In this document: piece after piece, positions 1 through 9,597 of the stretch
Layout of the letters: each line of letters begins with the position of its first letter
Numbering within the stretch: position 1 is the stretch's first letter
DNA from: Opitutaceae bacterium
GTDB lineage: Bacteria; Verrucomicrobiota; Verrucomicrobiia; Opitutales; Opitutaceae
NCBI GenBank assembly: GCA_030693515.1
Contig: JAUYAK010000068.1
Coordinates: forward strand, 53,106 to 117,105
Reading direction: 5' to 3'
DNA: 64,000 nucleotides
The notes under the pieces: model-generated
What the model was told of the DNA's origin: nothing
What the model saw: only the letters and a program-made list of their open reading frames with translations
Databases searched by the model: none
Translations under genes and position numbers: made by a program

Positions 1-2628
1 CCCGTCGGGGCCAGCGCCGCCACCGCCGCCACAATCACCGCCGCCGCTTTGCAGGCCGGCGCCTTCGCGTTCACCCCCGGCAGCCGCGATTCTGCCCTCA
101 TCGTCGATCTGCCCGCCGGCAGCTACTCGATTCAGACCAGCGGCGTCAGCGGCGGCACGGGCGTGGCCCTCGTGGAGGTTTACGACCTCACGCCGGCCAA
201 CCCACCCATCGTCACCATTATTGCGACCAAGCCCGCAGCGGACGAGACCGGCACCAACCCCGGAGAATTCACCATCTCGCGCACCGGCGAGACCACCTTC
301 CCGCTCACCGTCAACTACGGCGTCGGCGGCTCCGCGGTCAACGGCTTCGACTATCCCGCCCTGCTCGGCTCCGTCGTCATCCCCGCCGGCGAGTCCTCGG
401 TGAAAATCCCGCTCTCGCCCAATCCCGATGTGCAGAACGAGGGCACCGACACCGTCGTTGTCACCCTCACAGCCGCCAACGGCTATTTCGTCGGCCCGCA
501 GAATAGCGCGACCGTCACCATCGCCGATAGCCCGGCCACACTCTATGTAGCGTCGGTGCGCGCCACCCCGGCCGCAGTCGGCGGCTCCACCGCCTCCGGT
601 TACGCCTCCATTTTGCTGAGTTCGAGCGGCACGCTCGCGGCGGTCAACGTGACCTTCACCGGCCTCAGCTCCACGCAGGTCACCGCGCACCTGGTCTTTG
701 GCAACACCGACGACTACGTCTTCAACCTGCCCAACGGCCAGGTAACCGGCGCGCAATGGACGTTCACCCCCACCGGCTCCTACACGAGCGCGCAGTTGCT
801 CGACGCGCTGCGCAACGGCAACATCACCGTCCGCATCGACTCCGCGAAATTCCCCGGCGGCGAGCTCAAGGGCTCGTTCATCGCGGGCACGGGCTCGCAG
901 AACTTTGTCGCCCCCGCCGCCCCGCCCGCTGTCTCGCTCACTGGCATCACCGCCACCGAAGCCGCGCGCTTCCTCACCCAGGCCACCTTCGGGCCCACCA
1001 AGGCCGAGATCGATGCGCTCACGGGCGGCAGCATCGACGCATGGGTCACACAGCAGCTTGCGCTGCCCTTCACCTCGCACCGAGCCGCCATCGTCTCGGA
1101 CCGCACGAATTTCGGCGGCAGCAGCAGTTTCACCAACTGGAACGCCACCCATGCGCCCAACCGCCAGGCCGCCTGGTTCAAGACGATCCTCACCGCGCCC
1201 GACCAACTCCGCCAGCGCGTGGCCTTCGCCCTTAGCCAGATCCTCGTCGTCTCCGATATCGCGCTTGCCGACGACAGTCGCGCCGAACCCGTCGCCAATT
1301 TCTACGATCACCTTGGCAATGGCGCTTTCGGCAATTTCCGCACCCTGCTGGAGACGATCACCCTCTCCCCGATGATGGGCGAATACCTCAGCTCGGTGCG
1401 CAACGCCAAGGCCACCTTCGACAGCACCGGCGCCACCATCACGACGCCTGACGAGAATTACGCCCGCGAGGTCATGCAGCTCTTCACCATCGGCCTCGTG
1501 CGTCTCCAGCCCGACGGCACGCTGCAACTCGGGGCCGACGGCCTCCCGATCCCGACCTACCATCAGACCACGATCACCGAACTCGCGAAAGTCTTCACCG
1601 GCTGGTCCTACTTCAACACCAACACGAGCAACACCAATTTCCGGAGCGGCGGATCGAACTACTACAATTCGATGTCGCTCTTCCCCGGCTTCCACGACGA
1701 TACCGTGAAGAACCTCGCGCCCGTCAGCGCCACCCCCATCCCGGCCAATCAGGGCGGCCTAAACGACCTGCGGCTCGCGCTCGACGCGCTCTTCACCCAC
1801 CCCAACACCGCGCCCTTCATCTCCAAACTTCTCATCCAGCGCCTCGTCACGAGCAATCCGAGCCCGGGCTACGTCTATCGCGTCGCGCAGAAGTTCGAGA
1901 ACAACGGCACCGGCACCCGCGGCGACCTCGCCGCGGTCGTGCGCGCCATCTACACCGATCACGAGGCCCGCTCCTCCGCGGTCGCCAGCAACGTCTCCTT
2001 CGGCAAACTCAAGGAGCCCCTCCTGCGTCTCACCGCCCTGATGCGTGGCCTCGGGGCCAGCTCGCAGTCCGGCCGCCTCCTCGGCTACCGCCACCACGTC
2101 AACGGCACCGTCATCACCAGCGCCACTCCGCGCCCCGCCACACAGGCCGAGATCGGCACCTACTCGAGTTCGATCAACACCTTCACCGTCCTCGGCAACA
2201 TCGCCCAAGCCGCGCTCCGCTCACCCTCGGTCTTCAACTTCTACCACGCCGACTACGTGCTCCCCGGTCCGCTCGCCGCCGCCGGTCTCGTCGCCCCCGA
2301 GTTCGAGATCACCGACGACAACTTCGCCATCAATGTGCCCAACTACCTGCGCACCTACGTGAATGCGACGACCACGAACATCGCCGCCACCATCCAGCCC
2401 TACGTCATCACGCTCAACACCACCTACGAGCAGACGCTGGTCGGCAATCCCACCGCCCTCCTCGACCACCTCAGCCTGCTGTTCTCCGCGAGCAATCTGA
2501 GCGACGCCGCCCGCGCGCGCATGGTCACCGCCCTCAACGCCCTGCCCGCCTCGACCAGCGCCGAGGATCGGGTCCGCACGGCGATCCTGCTGGTGCTCAC
2601 CAGCCCCGCCGCCGCGATTCAAAAATAA
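1..2628 (+). CDS. CHRD and DUF1800 domain surface protein, 5' partial
   Basis: The frame is open from base 1, so the gene begins upstream of the window and the in-frame TTG at 49 is internal. Counting residues from base 1, about 1-63 are the end of a module that ends VEVYDL and recurs in three other proteins here. About 70-178 look like a Calx-beta domain (ends SATVTIAD). About 180-296 are a CHRD domain (starts LYVASVRATP, ends GGELKGSF). From 318 to 875 runs a DUF1800 domain with AARFLTQATFG and NYAREVMQLFTIG. DUF1800 proteins are secreted, of unknown biochemistry, and usually encoded next to DUF1501 proteins, as here 32 bases downstream. The stop is TAA. Family assignment is secure; function is unknown. 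Confidence 0.9.
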   Translation, partial: PVGASAATAATITAAALQAGAFAFTPGSRDSALIVDLPAGSYSIQTSGVSGGTGVALVEVYDLTPANPPIVTIIATKPAADETGTNPGEFTISRTGETTFPLTVNYGVGGSAVNGFDYPALLGSVVIPAGESSVKIPLSPNPDVQNEGTDTVVVTLTAANGYFVGPQNSATVTIADSPATLYVASVRATPAAVGGSTASGYASILLSSSGTLAAVNVTFTGLSSTQVTAHLVFGNTDDYVFNLPNGQVTGAQWTFTPTGSYTSAQLLDALRNGNITVRIDSAKFPGGELKGSFIAGTGSQNFVAPAAPPAVSLTGITATEAARFLTQATFGPTKAEIDALTGGSIDAWVTQQLALPFTSHRAAIVSDRTNFGGSSSFTNWNATHAPNRQAAWFKTILTAPDQLRQRVAFALSQILVVSDIALADDSRAEPVANFYDHLGNGAFGNFRTLLETITLSPMMGEYLSSVRNAKATFDSTGATITTPDENYAREVMQLFTIGLVRLQPDGTLQLGADGLPIPTYHQTTITELAKVFTGWSYFNTNTSNTNFRSGGSNYYNSMSLFPGFHDDTVKNLAPVSATPIPANQGGLNDLRLALDALFTHPNTAPFISKLLIQRLVTSNPSPGYVYRVAQKFENNGTGTRGDLAAVVRAIYTDHEARSSAVASNVSFGKLKEPLLRLTALMRGLGASSQSGRLLGYRHHVNGTVITSATPRPATQAEIGTYSSSINTFTVLGNIAQAALRSPSVFNFYHADYVLPGPLAAAGLVAPEFEITDDNFAINVPNYLRTYVNATTTNIAATIQPYVITLNTTYEQTLVGNPTALLDHLSLLFSASNLSDAARARMVTALNALPASTSAEDRVRTAILLVLTSPAAAIQK

Positions 2629-2660
2629 ACCTCCCTCCACCGCCCACCTTCCCGCGCGCC

Positions 2661-4094
2661 ATGAACAAGAAGACCGCCCCCATCCCCACCCGCCGCGAAT
2701 TCCTCGGTTCCGCCTGCTGCGCCGCCGTCGGCGCCACCGGCCTGCTCTCGACCCTCGGCAGTCTCCGCCTCATGGGCGCCGCCGCGAGTCCCGCCAACGG
2801 CCCGCAGGAGCCCGCCCGCGCCGGGGCCATCGCCGGCGACTACAAGGCCCTCGTTTGCCTCTTCCTCAACGGCGGCAACGATGCCAACAACCTCATCGTC
2901 CCGATGGGCTCCGGCTACGCCGCCTATCGCACCGCCCGCTCCAACCTCGCCCTGCCCGAGGCCAGCCTCCTCGGCATCTCGCCCACCACGTCCGACGGCC
3001 GCTCTTGGGGCCTCCACCCCTCGGTCACCGACCTGCACAACCTGTTCAACAGCGGCAAGGCCGCCTTGGTCGCCAATGTCGGCACGCTCGTCTATCCGAC
3101 CAGCAAGACCCAATACACCGCCCGCAGCGTGCCGCTCCCGCCCCAGCTCTTCTCGCACAGCGACCAGCAGGTCCAGTGGCAGCACAGCGTGCCCGACAGA
3201 CCCGCCACCACCGGCTGGGGCGGCCGCATCGCCGACCTCCTGAGCGCCTTCAACACCAGCGACCAGATCTCGATGTCGATCAGCATCGCCGGCAAGAACA
3301 CCTTCCAGATTGGCAACAAGATTAGCCAATACGCCATTGGCACCGGCGGCGCCACCACGCTCTCCGGCAGCACCTCCAGCGCCACCAGCCTCGACGGCAT
3401 CCGCTTCCGCGCGCAGAAGGACATCTTTGCCCTCAGCCAGCCCGGCCTGTTCGACACCGCCTTCGGCAGCGCCACCGGCGATGCCATTGTGAGCGCCGAT
3501 CTGCTCAACACCGTGCTCACCGCCTCGGACACCATCGCGACGACCTTTCCCAACACCACTGTCGGCAACCAGCTCCGCATGGTCGCGCGCCTCATCGCCG
3601 CTTCGCCCACCCTCGGCCTCAAGCGCCAGGTCTTCTTCGTGCAGCTCGGCGGCTGGGACCTCCACGCCGGCCAGCTCACCAACACCGATCCCGTCACCGG
3701 CGCCCACGCCAACCTCCTCGCCCAAGTCAGCCAGGGCCTCAACGCCTTCTACAACGCCACCATCGAGCTCGGCGTCGCCAACCAAGTCACGACCTTCACC
3801 GCCTCCGACTTCGGCCGCACCTACCGCTCGAACGGCGACGGTTCCGACCACGGCTGGGGCAGCCACGCCATGGTCGTCGGCGGCGCCGTCAAGGGCACCA
3901 ACCTCTACGGCACGATGCCCAACCTCGCCATCAACGGCCCCGATGACACCGGCCTCGGCCGCTGGATTCCCACCACCAGCGTCGATGAGTATGCCGCGAC
4001 GCTCGCCCGGTGGTTCGGCGTCAGCGCCACCGATCTCCCCGTCGTCCTCCCCAATATCGGCCGCTTCCAACGGCCGAACCTCGGCTTCCTCTGA
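2661..4094 (+). CDS. DUF1501 domain protein with Tat signal
   Basis: A 477-residue protein. The N-terminus has a twin-arginine export signal (RREFLGSACCAA followed by a hydrophobic stretch), so it is probably exported folded. DUF1501 hallmarks are visible: FLNGGNDANN near residue 72, GGWDLHA, SDFGRTYRSNGDGSDHGWG and AMVVGGAVKG. The family belongs to the alkaline-phosphatase-like/sulfatase-like fold group, but its substrate is not known. The gene follows the DUF1800 gene by 32 bases, the standard pairing. Its TGA stop overlaps the ATG of the next gene, which suggests translational coupling in one operon. Confidence 0.92.
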   Translation: MNKKTAPIPTRREFLGSACCAAVGATGLLSTLGSLRLMGAAASPANGPQEPARAGAIAGDYKALVCLFLNGGNDANNLIVPMGSGYAAYRTARSNLALPEASLLGISPTTSDGRSWGLHPSVTDLHNLFNSGKAALVANVGTLVYPTSKTQYTARSVPLPPQLFSHSDQQVQWQHSVPDRPATTGWGGRIADLLSAFNTSDQISMSISIAGKNTFQIGNKISQYAIGTGGATTLSGSTSSATSLDGIRFRAQKDIFALSQPGLFDTAFGSATGDAIVSADLLNTVLTASDTIATTFPNTTVGNQLRMVARLIAASPTLGLKRQVFFVQLGGWDLHAGQLTNTDPVTGAHANLLAQVSQGLNAFYNATIELGVANQVTTFTASDFGRTYRSNGDGSDHGWGSHAMVVGGAVKGTNLYGTMPNLAINGPDDTGLGRWIPTTSVDEYAATLARWFGVSATDLPVVLPNIGRFQRPNLGFL

Positions 4095-4615
4095 TGGGGC
4101 CCCGCCGCGTCCTCGTCGCCGCGCTCGCGCTGCTGGCATTCGCGATCTTCGTCTGGCAATTCCGCCGCGCCGCGGTCGAAGCGCCCTCCACCGGGGCAAC
4201 CCCCGCCGTCGCGCTTTCACCGGCGGGGACTCAATTGCCGAAAATCCCCGGCCCGCCGCCCCCGGTCCTAGAGCGCTCGACGCTCGCCGATGCGCTCAAC
4301 TCCCCCGCGACCGAGATCCGCGCCGACCTGCGCCTCGTGTCCGACATCCTCGACACCTTCCGCACCAATTTCCCGCAGACCGGCAACCCCGTCGGCGCCA
4401 ACGCCGAGATCACCGCTGTGCTCGCCGGAAAAAACAAGCTGGGCCTCGCCCTCATCCCGCCCGATCACAAAGCCATCAACCGGGCCGGCGAACTCTGCGA
4501 CCGCTGGGGCACGCCCTTTTTCTTCCACGCCGAGAGTGCCAGTCGCATGGAAATCCGCAGCGCCGGCCCCGACAAAAAAATGTGGACCGCCGACGACGAG
4601 ACCTTCGCGCCGTAG
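4094..4615 (+). CDS. Small membrane-anchored protein coupled to DUF1800/DUF1501
   Basis: The start is the ATG overlapping the preceding TGA (TGATG), giving 173 residues. Residues about 5-22 (VLVAALALLAFAIFVWQF) form a single membrane anchor or uncleaved signal, followed by a Pro/Ala-rich linker. The globular part ends with AGPDKKMWTADDE, which resembles the AGPDGxxGTxDD-type acidic loop found at the C-terminus of pseudopilin-like and other bacterial surface proteins; calcium binding is only a guess. I recognise no named family. The overlap with the DUF1501 gene implies it works with that exported pair. Confidence 0.8.
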   Translation: MGPRRVLVAALALLAFAIFVWQFRRAAVEAPSTGATPAVALSPAGTQLPKIPGPPPPVLERSTLADALNSPATEIRADLRLVSDILDTFRTNFPQTGNPVGANAEITAVLAGKNKLGLALIPPDHKAINRAGELCDRWGTPFFFHAESASRMEIRSAGPDKKMWTADDETFAP

Positions 4616-4629
4616 GCGCCCGCATGGGG

Positions 4630-4718
4630 TGGGCGGGCGCGTCCCTGCGCCCGCATTGAAAATCGTCCGCTCCGCAGCCCCCGAAAACCGAACGCAGGCA
4701 CCGGGACGCGCCCGCCCA
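4630..4718. repeat. Palindromic intergenic repeat, REP-like
   Basis: Two 16-base arms, TGGGCGGGCGCGTCCC at 4630-4645 and its exact reverse complement at 4703-4718, flank about 57 bases. A third copy of the second arm (GGGACGCGCCCGCCCA) occurs alone at 47005-47020. The dispersed copies point to a mobile or REP-type element rather than a simple terminator. No T-run follows. Confidence 0.7.
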
Positions 4719-4816
4719 TCCGCCGACTTTCGCGCTATGTTGGGAACACAGTAGCGGGTTTCGTTATCATGCTTGTCATTCGCTTGAGGAGCCCCGGCCC
4801 AATGCGAACTCCCACC

Positions 4817-7800
4817 ATGCCAAGCCTCCGCCCTCAGTGCTCACTCCGCCTCCGTTTCGTCCTGCCTCTCGCCTTGTTTTTCGTGGCCGGACTGGAATCG
4901 CGGCTGCGAGCCCAAGCGAACTGGGCGGCGGTGCCTTCACATGTCGCCACCAACCTCTGGGGTGTCTGCCACGGTGGCGGCCAGTTCGTCGCCGTTGGTG
5001 AGCACGGCGTCATCCTAACCTCGCCCGACGGTCTCGCGTGGACCCCGCGCCCGAGCGGCACGACCGCCTGGCTCACCTCCGTCGCCTACGGTTTCAACCG
5101 CTATGTCGCGGTCGGAGCCGACCGCACCGTGCTGCTTTCCTTCGACGCGATCACGTGGACGCCGTTCAACGAATTCACCGCCGTCACCCCGCGAGAGCGG
5201 CTCAACGTCGTCGGCTTCGACCACGGCCGCTTCCTCGCCTACGGGGAACGGGACTTCGCGTTCACGCTGCAACTGCCGCCGCGCGCCACATGGTTTCAGT
5301 CCTCCCCTGGCCCCAGGCCCGTCGCCTGGTGGCGAGCGTTCGCGACCGGCCTAGGCCGCGTCGTCGTCACGGGCGAAACCGGCCTCACGGTCTTCATCTC
5401 AGAGGCTCCGTTCAGCAACGATCGCCTGCCCACGATCATTCCGCCCGGCACGCGCGCGCTTTCCGGCGTCATCTTCGACCGCGACGTTTTCACGGCGGTC
5501 GGCGACGGCGGCGTGATTCTCATCTCCACTGACACCGCCACGTGGACCGCACAACCTTCCGGCACGACTTCCAATCTCCAGGCCATCGCCGCGTTCAATA
5601 ACACCCTCGTCGCCGTCGGCACCGGCGGCACGATCCTTTCGCAGAACGAACTCGGTGCATGGACTCGCCGCGCATCCCCCACCGCCGAACTCCTGCTCGC
5701 CGTCGCCGCGAGCGACACCACCGCGATTACCGTCGGCACCGGCGGCACGATTCTCCGCGCTGTCGCCACACCGCTCGCCCCCACGCTCGCCGTCTCGCCC
5801 GCCAGCGTCACCGAGACGCTAACCGGCGCCGCCTCTTTCGTTGCACGAGCCCGCGGTTCGCTCCCGCTGTCCTACCAATGGTCGCGCAACAGCACCGCCC
5901 TCCCCGGCGAAACACGCGCCGATCTGATCCGCACCCCACTCACCGCCGCCGACGCCGGCAGCTACACGGTTTCCGTCACCAACTCCGCCGGCACCATCAC
6001 CTCCGTGCCCGCCACGCTCGCGCTGCTGCCCGCTCCCACTCCCGTCGTCGATGCGACGTTCCAAGCCGACGCCACGCTCACGGGCACACCGATCTCCCTG
6101 CTCGCTCTCCCCGATGGCGGCGTGCTCGTCTCGCTCGCCGACACCTCCGCCCGCGTGTTGAAGCTTACGGTCACCGGCGCGCTCGATCCCGCGTGGGCCG
6201 CCAACCTTTTCGACTTCGCGCCCTCCGTGCTCATCGCCCAGCCGGACGGGCGCATTCTCGTGGGAGGCTCCTTCGCCTCGCACAACGGTCAGTCGCGCGT
6301 CCGCCTGCTCCGCCTCAATCGCGACGGCACACTGGACTCCGCCTTCGCACCCGCGCCGGAGGCCATCGCCCAGCCGACACCCGCCCTCGCCGTCCAGGCC
6401 GACGGAAAAATCCTCGTCGCCAACGGCGGCCCGGTTCCGCTGCGCCTGCTCGCGGACGGCCGGCTCGACTCATCGTTTCAACCTCAGGCGCTACCACCGG
6501 TTCCTCTGCCGCCCTTCACCGAATCGCGAGCATGGACTGCCCGAGTCGTGGACGTGGCGAGCGACGGCGCGATCTACATTGGTTATCTAGTGAGTCTCAC
6601 AGTCACACTCATGGCGCCCCGCGCGGAGATCACGGTCGTGCGATTCCTCCCCGGAGGTGCCGTCGATCCCTCGTTTTCGCCGCCGCGGCGCGCCGCCTCG
6701 AGCCTACTGATGCGTGCGCTCGATGACCACGGGGTAATCCTGATCACGACGACCCGCCTGACGAATTCCAGCCCGCTCGAGAGCGTGGCCTCACGCTTCA
6801 GCCGCGACGGCACAGCGCTCCCCACCTACCAGTCGCCATCGCTCCAGCCCTTCGGCCCGCGCTTCATCTATCCCGATGGCCGGCTGCTTAGCATCGGCAA
6901 TTCGCAAAGCTCCCCCGTCCGCTACATCGCCCTCGGCACCCTCGATCCAACGTTCACGGGCGGCGTCGGCAACCCCACGGCGTTCGCCGCCACCGCCGGT
7001 GATCGCGTTTTCGTCGCGGGCAATTTCACGCTCTACGACGGCATCGCCAGCAATCGCGTCGCACGCCTCAACGCCGTGCGCAACGACACGCCCACCCCCC
7101 CGCGCATCCTCGGCCTCACCGTGGACCGCCCGGTCGCAACCCATGGCGAGAGCATCACCGTCCGCGCCGCCGTCACCGGCTCCGGTGCGCTCACCTACGA
7201 TTGGACGGGCGAGCCCAGCAGCTATTCGGACACGCCGTTCCGCACCGCTTCACCCACGATCAACGTCCCGATCGAATCCACCAATCAGCGCCGCTGGGTG
7301 CAACTCACCGTGCGCAACAACCGCGGCGAAGCCACCAGCGCCCGACTCGATCTCACGGTGCTGCCGGCGGCGCCTGTCATCACCCAGCAGCCCACGCGCA
7401 TCTCCGCGCAGTCCGGCCGCCAGCTCACGCTCACGATCTCCGCCAACTTCGGCTCCGGGAACAACGAGTTCTTCTGGCATCGCGACGGCCAGCCCCTCCT
7501 CGCAAGCGACCGCCTCGTGTTCTACTATAGCGGGATCCACTTTCCGAGCGTCGCCGCCGCCGACGCCGGCACCTATCGCGTCACGCTCCGCAACGCCACT
7601 GGCGCCACCATCATGAGTGCGCCCATCGTGCTCACGATCGACGACTCTTCGCGGTTCGTGAATCTGAGCACACGCGCATTCGTCGGGGCCGGCGAGCAGG
7701 TCGCCATCGCCGGCTTCGTCGTCGCGGGCCCGAACACGCGCCGCATGTTGATCCGTGGCGTCGGACCCGGCCTCGCGCCGTTCGGCGTCGTCAACCCTCT

Positions 7801-8467
7801 GCCCGATCCGCAGCTCGCGCTGTTTGACGCCAACGGAAAAATTTTGGGCTCCTACGTCAACGACGACTGGACCGCCGGTTCCACAGATGCGGGACAGAGT
7901 TTCCAGAATATTTTTCGCAGCGTCGGCGCCTTCACACTTGAGCCTGGCAGCAAGGATGCAGTGCTCATCGGCACGCTCGCGCCCGGCACCTACACGGCGC
8001 AGCTCAGCGGCAAGCCGGGCCAGACCGGCACCGCGCTCCTCGAAATCTACGAGGCCGACAACGACGCCGCGCGCATCCTCAACCTTTCCACGCGCGCGCT
8101 CGTCACCCCCGCCGCGCCCGTGATCGCCGGCTTCGTCATCCAAGGTCCCGTCGCCAAGGAGGTGCTCGTCCGCGCCGCCGGTCCCGCGCTCACACCGTTT
8201 GGCGTCGCGGCCGCGCTGCCCAACCCTCGCTTGGAAATCCGCGATGGCCGCGGCGTCACGGTGGCCCGCAACGAAGACTGGGAAGTCGACTCCGACCGCT
8301 CCGCCCTCCTGCGCGCATTTCAATCCACTGGCGCGTTTCCCTTTCCCACCGGCAGCCGCGACGCCGCTGTGCTCGCACGCCTCCCGCCCGGCAACTACAG
8401 CGCAATCGTCGATTCCGCGCCCGCCGCTGCCGGCCTCGTGCTGGTGGAGGTTTACGAGCTGCCGTAG
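4817..8467 (+). CDS. Large secreted BNR / Ig / delta-60 repeat protein
   Basis: I chose the ATG at 4817 because it puts a conventional signal peptide at the N-terminus (hydrophobic core VLPLALFFVAGL, likely cleavage after RAQA). In-frame ATGs at 4769 and 4802 are alternatives. The protein has about 1216 residues. From the 4817 start, about 35-320 are BNR/YCF48-like propeller repeats (WTPRPSGTT, LNVVGFDHGRFLAYG). About 321-405 are Ig-like. About 408-754 are delta-60 repeats (QPDGRILVGGSF, LNRDGTLDSAFAP). About 758-942 are two more Ig-like domains. About 946-1080 and 1085-1216 are two copies of the recurrent C-terminal module (NLSTRA, GFVV, RGVGPGLAPFGV, LVEVYELP). It is probably a secreted or surface adhesin-like protein; there is no enzymatic motif. 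Confidence 0.88.
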   Translation: MPSLRPQCSLRLRFVLPLALFFVAGLESRLRAQANWAAVPSHVATNLWGVCHGGGQFVAVGEHGVILTSPDGLAWTPRPSGTTAWLTSVAYGFNRYVAVGADRTVLLSFDAITWTPFNEFTAVTPRERLNVVGFDHGRFLAYGERDFAFTLQLPPRATWFQSSPGPRPVAWWRAFATGLGRVVVTGETGLTVFISEAPFSNDRLPTIIPPGTRALSGVIFDRDVFTAVGDGGVILISTDTATWTAQPSGTTSNLQAIAAFNNTLVAVGTGGTILSQNELGAWTRRASPTAELLLAVAASDTTAITVGTGGTILRAVATPLAPTLAVSPASVTETLTGAASFVARARGSLPLSYQWSRNSTALPGETRADLIRTPLTAADAGSYTVSVTNSAGTITSVPATLALLPAPTPVVDATFQADATLTGTPISLLALPDGGVLVSLADTSARVLKLTVTGALDPAWAANLFDFAPSVLIAQPDGRILVGGSFASHNGQSRVRLLRLNRDGTLDSAFAPAPEAIAQPTPALAVQADGKILVANGGPVPLRLLADGRLDSSFQPQALPPVPLPPFTESRAWTARVVDVASDGAIYIGYLVSLTVTLMAPRAEITVVRFLPGGAVDPSFSPPRRAASSLLMRALDDHGVILITTTRLTNSSPLESVASRFSRDGTALPTYQSPSLQPFGPRFIYPDGRLLSIGNSQSSPVRYIALGTLDPTFTGGVGNPTAFAATAGDRVFVAGNFTLYDGIASNRVARLNAVRNDTPTPPRILGLTVDRPVATHGESITVRAAVTGSGALTYDWTGEPSSYSDTPFRTASPTINVPIESTNQRRWVQLTVRNNRGEATSARLDLTVLPAAPVITQQPTRISAQSGRQLTLTISANFGSGNNEFFWHRDGQPLLASDRLVFYYSGIHFPSVAAADAGTYRVTLRNATGATIMSAPIVLTIDDSSRFVNLSTRAFVGAGEQVAIAGFVVAGPNTRRMLIRGVGPGLAPFGVVNPLPDPQLALFDANGKILGSYVNDDWTAGSTDAGQSFQNIFRSVGAFTLEPGSKDAVLIGTLAPGTYTAQLSGKPGQTGTALLEIYEADNDAARILNLSTRALVTPAAPVIAGFVIQGPVAKEVLVRAAGPALTPFGVAAALPNPRLEIRDGRGVTVARNEDWEVDSDRSALLRAFQSTGAFPFPTGSRDAAVLARLPPGNYSAIVDSAPAAAGLVLVEVYELP

Positions 8468-8616
8468 CAGCGGAGGACGCCCCAGCCCGTCGGTTCAGGA
8501 TCTTCGGCCAACCGCAGCGGGCAGAGACGCCCGCCACTGCGCGTCCGCCCGCCGCTAAATTCCTTTCCGGAATAACCGTTTGCCCTCCGTGCTCTCATCG
8601 CTACCTTCACCTCGTC

Positions 8617-8970
8617 ATGGTCCGCCGCCTTTTCACCCTGCTGCTCGCCGTCGCCTGCGCCTGTGCGCCGGCGCTCGCCGTCGTCACCCCGGTGAACCAT
8701 GAGGCCGCCGAGTGCTGCTGCGCCGGCCAGTGCCCCTGCGCGCCGACGGAATCCACCGCGCCCGGCACCAGCGGCACCTGCGTCACGGCCGCCGCCCCCG
8801 CGGCGGTTGAGGAGCGCGCCAAGGCCCGCAAGCCCGCGCTGCGCCGCGCCCAGGCGCTCCCGCATCGTCTCCTTTTCTCTTCGACGGCCCCGGCCGACGC
8901 GCCCCGCGCGTGGCCGGCCTCCGCTGCAACCGTCGCGCTGTATCGCGCGCATTGCAGCTGGCTGATCTGA
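8617..8970 (+). CDS. Small secreted Cys-rich protein at head of cus locus
   Basis: A 117-residue protein with a signal peptide (RRLFTLLLAVACACAPALA). A cysteine cluster follows (ECCCAGQCPCAPTE, about residues 32-45), and a Pro/Ala/Arg-rich tail ends HCSWLI. I recognise no family. The Cys cluster and its position just upstream of the YHS-like and cusBA genes suggest a periplasmic metal-binding role, which is inference. The 149 bases upstream hold no gene and no match to the GTAAG/TCCGTC promoters seen further on. Confidence 0.6.
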   Translation: MVRRLFTLLLAVACACAPALAVVTPVNHEAAECCCAGQCPCAPTESTAPGTSGTCVTAAAPAAVEERAKARKPALRRAQALPHRLLFSSTAPADAPRAWPASAATVALYRAHCSWLI

Positions 8971-9146
8971 TCCTAGGCGCGCGCGGGCTTGGTGTGCCCG
9001 CATCCCGGCATCCCCGCGTGGATGCCCGCCTCGCATCCTCTCGGGGGGTTCCGCTCCCGGGGACGCCGCCTCCGCATTCGATCCTTCGACTGCCGTTCCG
9101 CCTCGATCATCCGACCTTCCTCTGCCGCTGCATTCAATTTTTCGCC

Positions 9147-9464
9147 ATGAAAACCAAAACCATCCTGTTCCTCGCCACTGCGCTGCTCAGTGCTGCCGTC
9201 GCCGGCTTTGCCGCCGACTCCAAGAAAAAGGCCGACGCCTATCCGCTCACGACCTGCCTCGTCGCCGGCGATCCGCTCGGCGCCAACGACTACATCACCT
9301 ACGTGCACAAGGAGACCGGCAAGCCCGACCGCACCATCCGCCTCTGCTGCGACGGCTGCATCGACGACTTCAAGAAGGAGCCCGCCAAGTTCCTCGCCAA
9401 GCTCGACGCCGCCGAAGCCGAGGCCCGGGCAAAGGCCAAGTCCGGCAAGGCCAAGAAATCCTAA
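9147..9464 (+). CDS. Periplasmic YHS-like Cys protein, copy 1
   Basis: A 105-residue protein with a signal peptide (MKTKTILFLATALLSAAVAGFA). A compact domain follows: YPLTTCLVAGDPLG, then RLCCDGCIDDFKKEPAKFL about 35 residues later, then a Lys/Ala-rich tail. The spacing C-x(about 30)-CCxxC-x3-F-x-K-x-P-x2-F/Y-L resembles metal-binding YHS/TRASH domains. Two paralogues lie at 14541 and 17175 in the same island, all next to copper-handling genes. A periplasmic copper chaperone or buffer role is inferred. The upstream start in the same frame at 8910 would overlap the preceding gene and removes the signal peptide, so I reject it. Confidence 0.82.
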   Translation: MKTKTILFLATALLSAAVAGFAADSKKKADAYPLTTCLVAGDPLGANDYITYVHKETGKPDRTIRLCCDGCIDDFKKEPAKFLAKLDAAEAEARAKAKSGKAKKS

Positions 9465-9597
9465 CCCGTCCGCTGCCGCCCGCGCCGCCGCTTCCCCGGC
9501 GGCGCGGGGCCGGCCCCTTTGCAAAAATGCCCGGAGTAAAACTTCGGGGCACTCGACCAATCCACCCAGCATGTCCTCACCCCGTAATCCGGTTCCG

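Noticed and set aside
2619..4220. 533-codon reverse-strand frame over the DUF1501 gene, and similar long reverse frames at 14839-17028, 20928-22934 and 25832-28258
   Set aside because: All mirror real forward genes, have no recognisable domains and show the Ala/Gly/Arg/Glu bias of high-GC antisense frames.
8565..8590. Possible P-type site upstream of the Cys-rich gene at 8617 (AATAACCG ... CTCCGTGC)
   Set aside because: The boxes differ from the consensus and the spacing is about five bases short of the seven matching sites.
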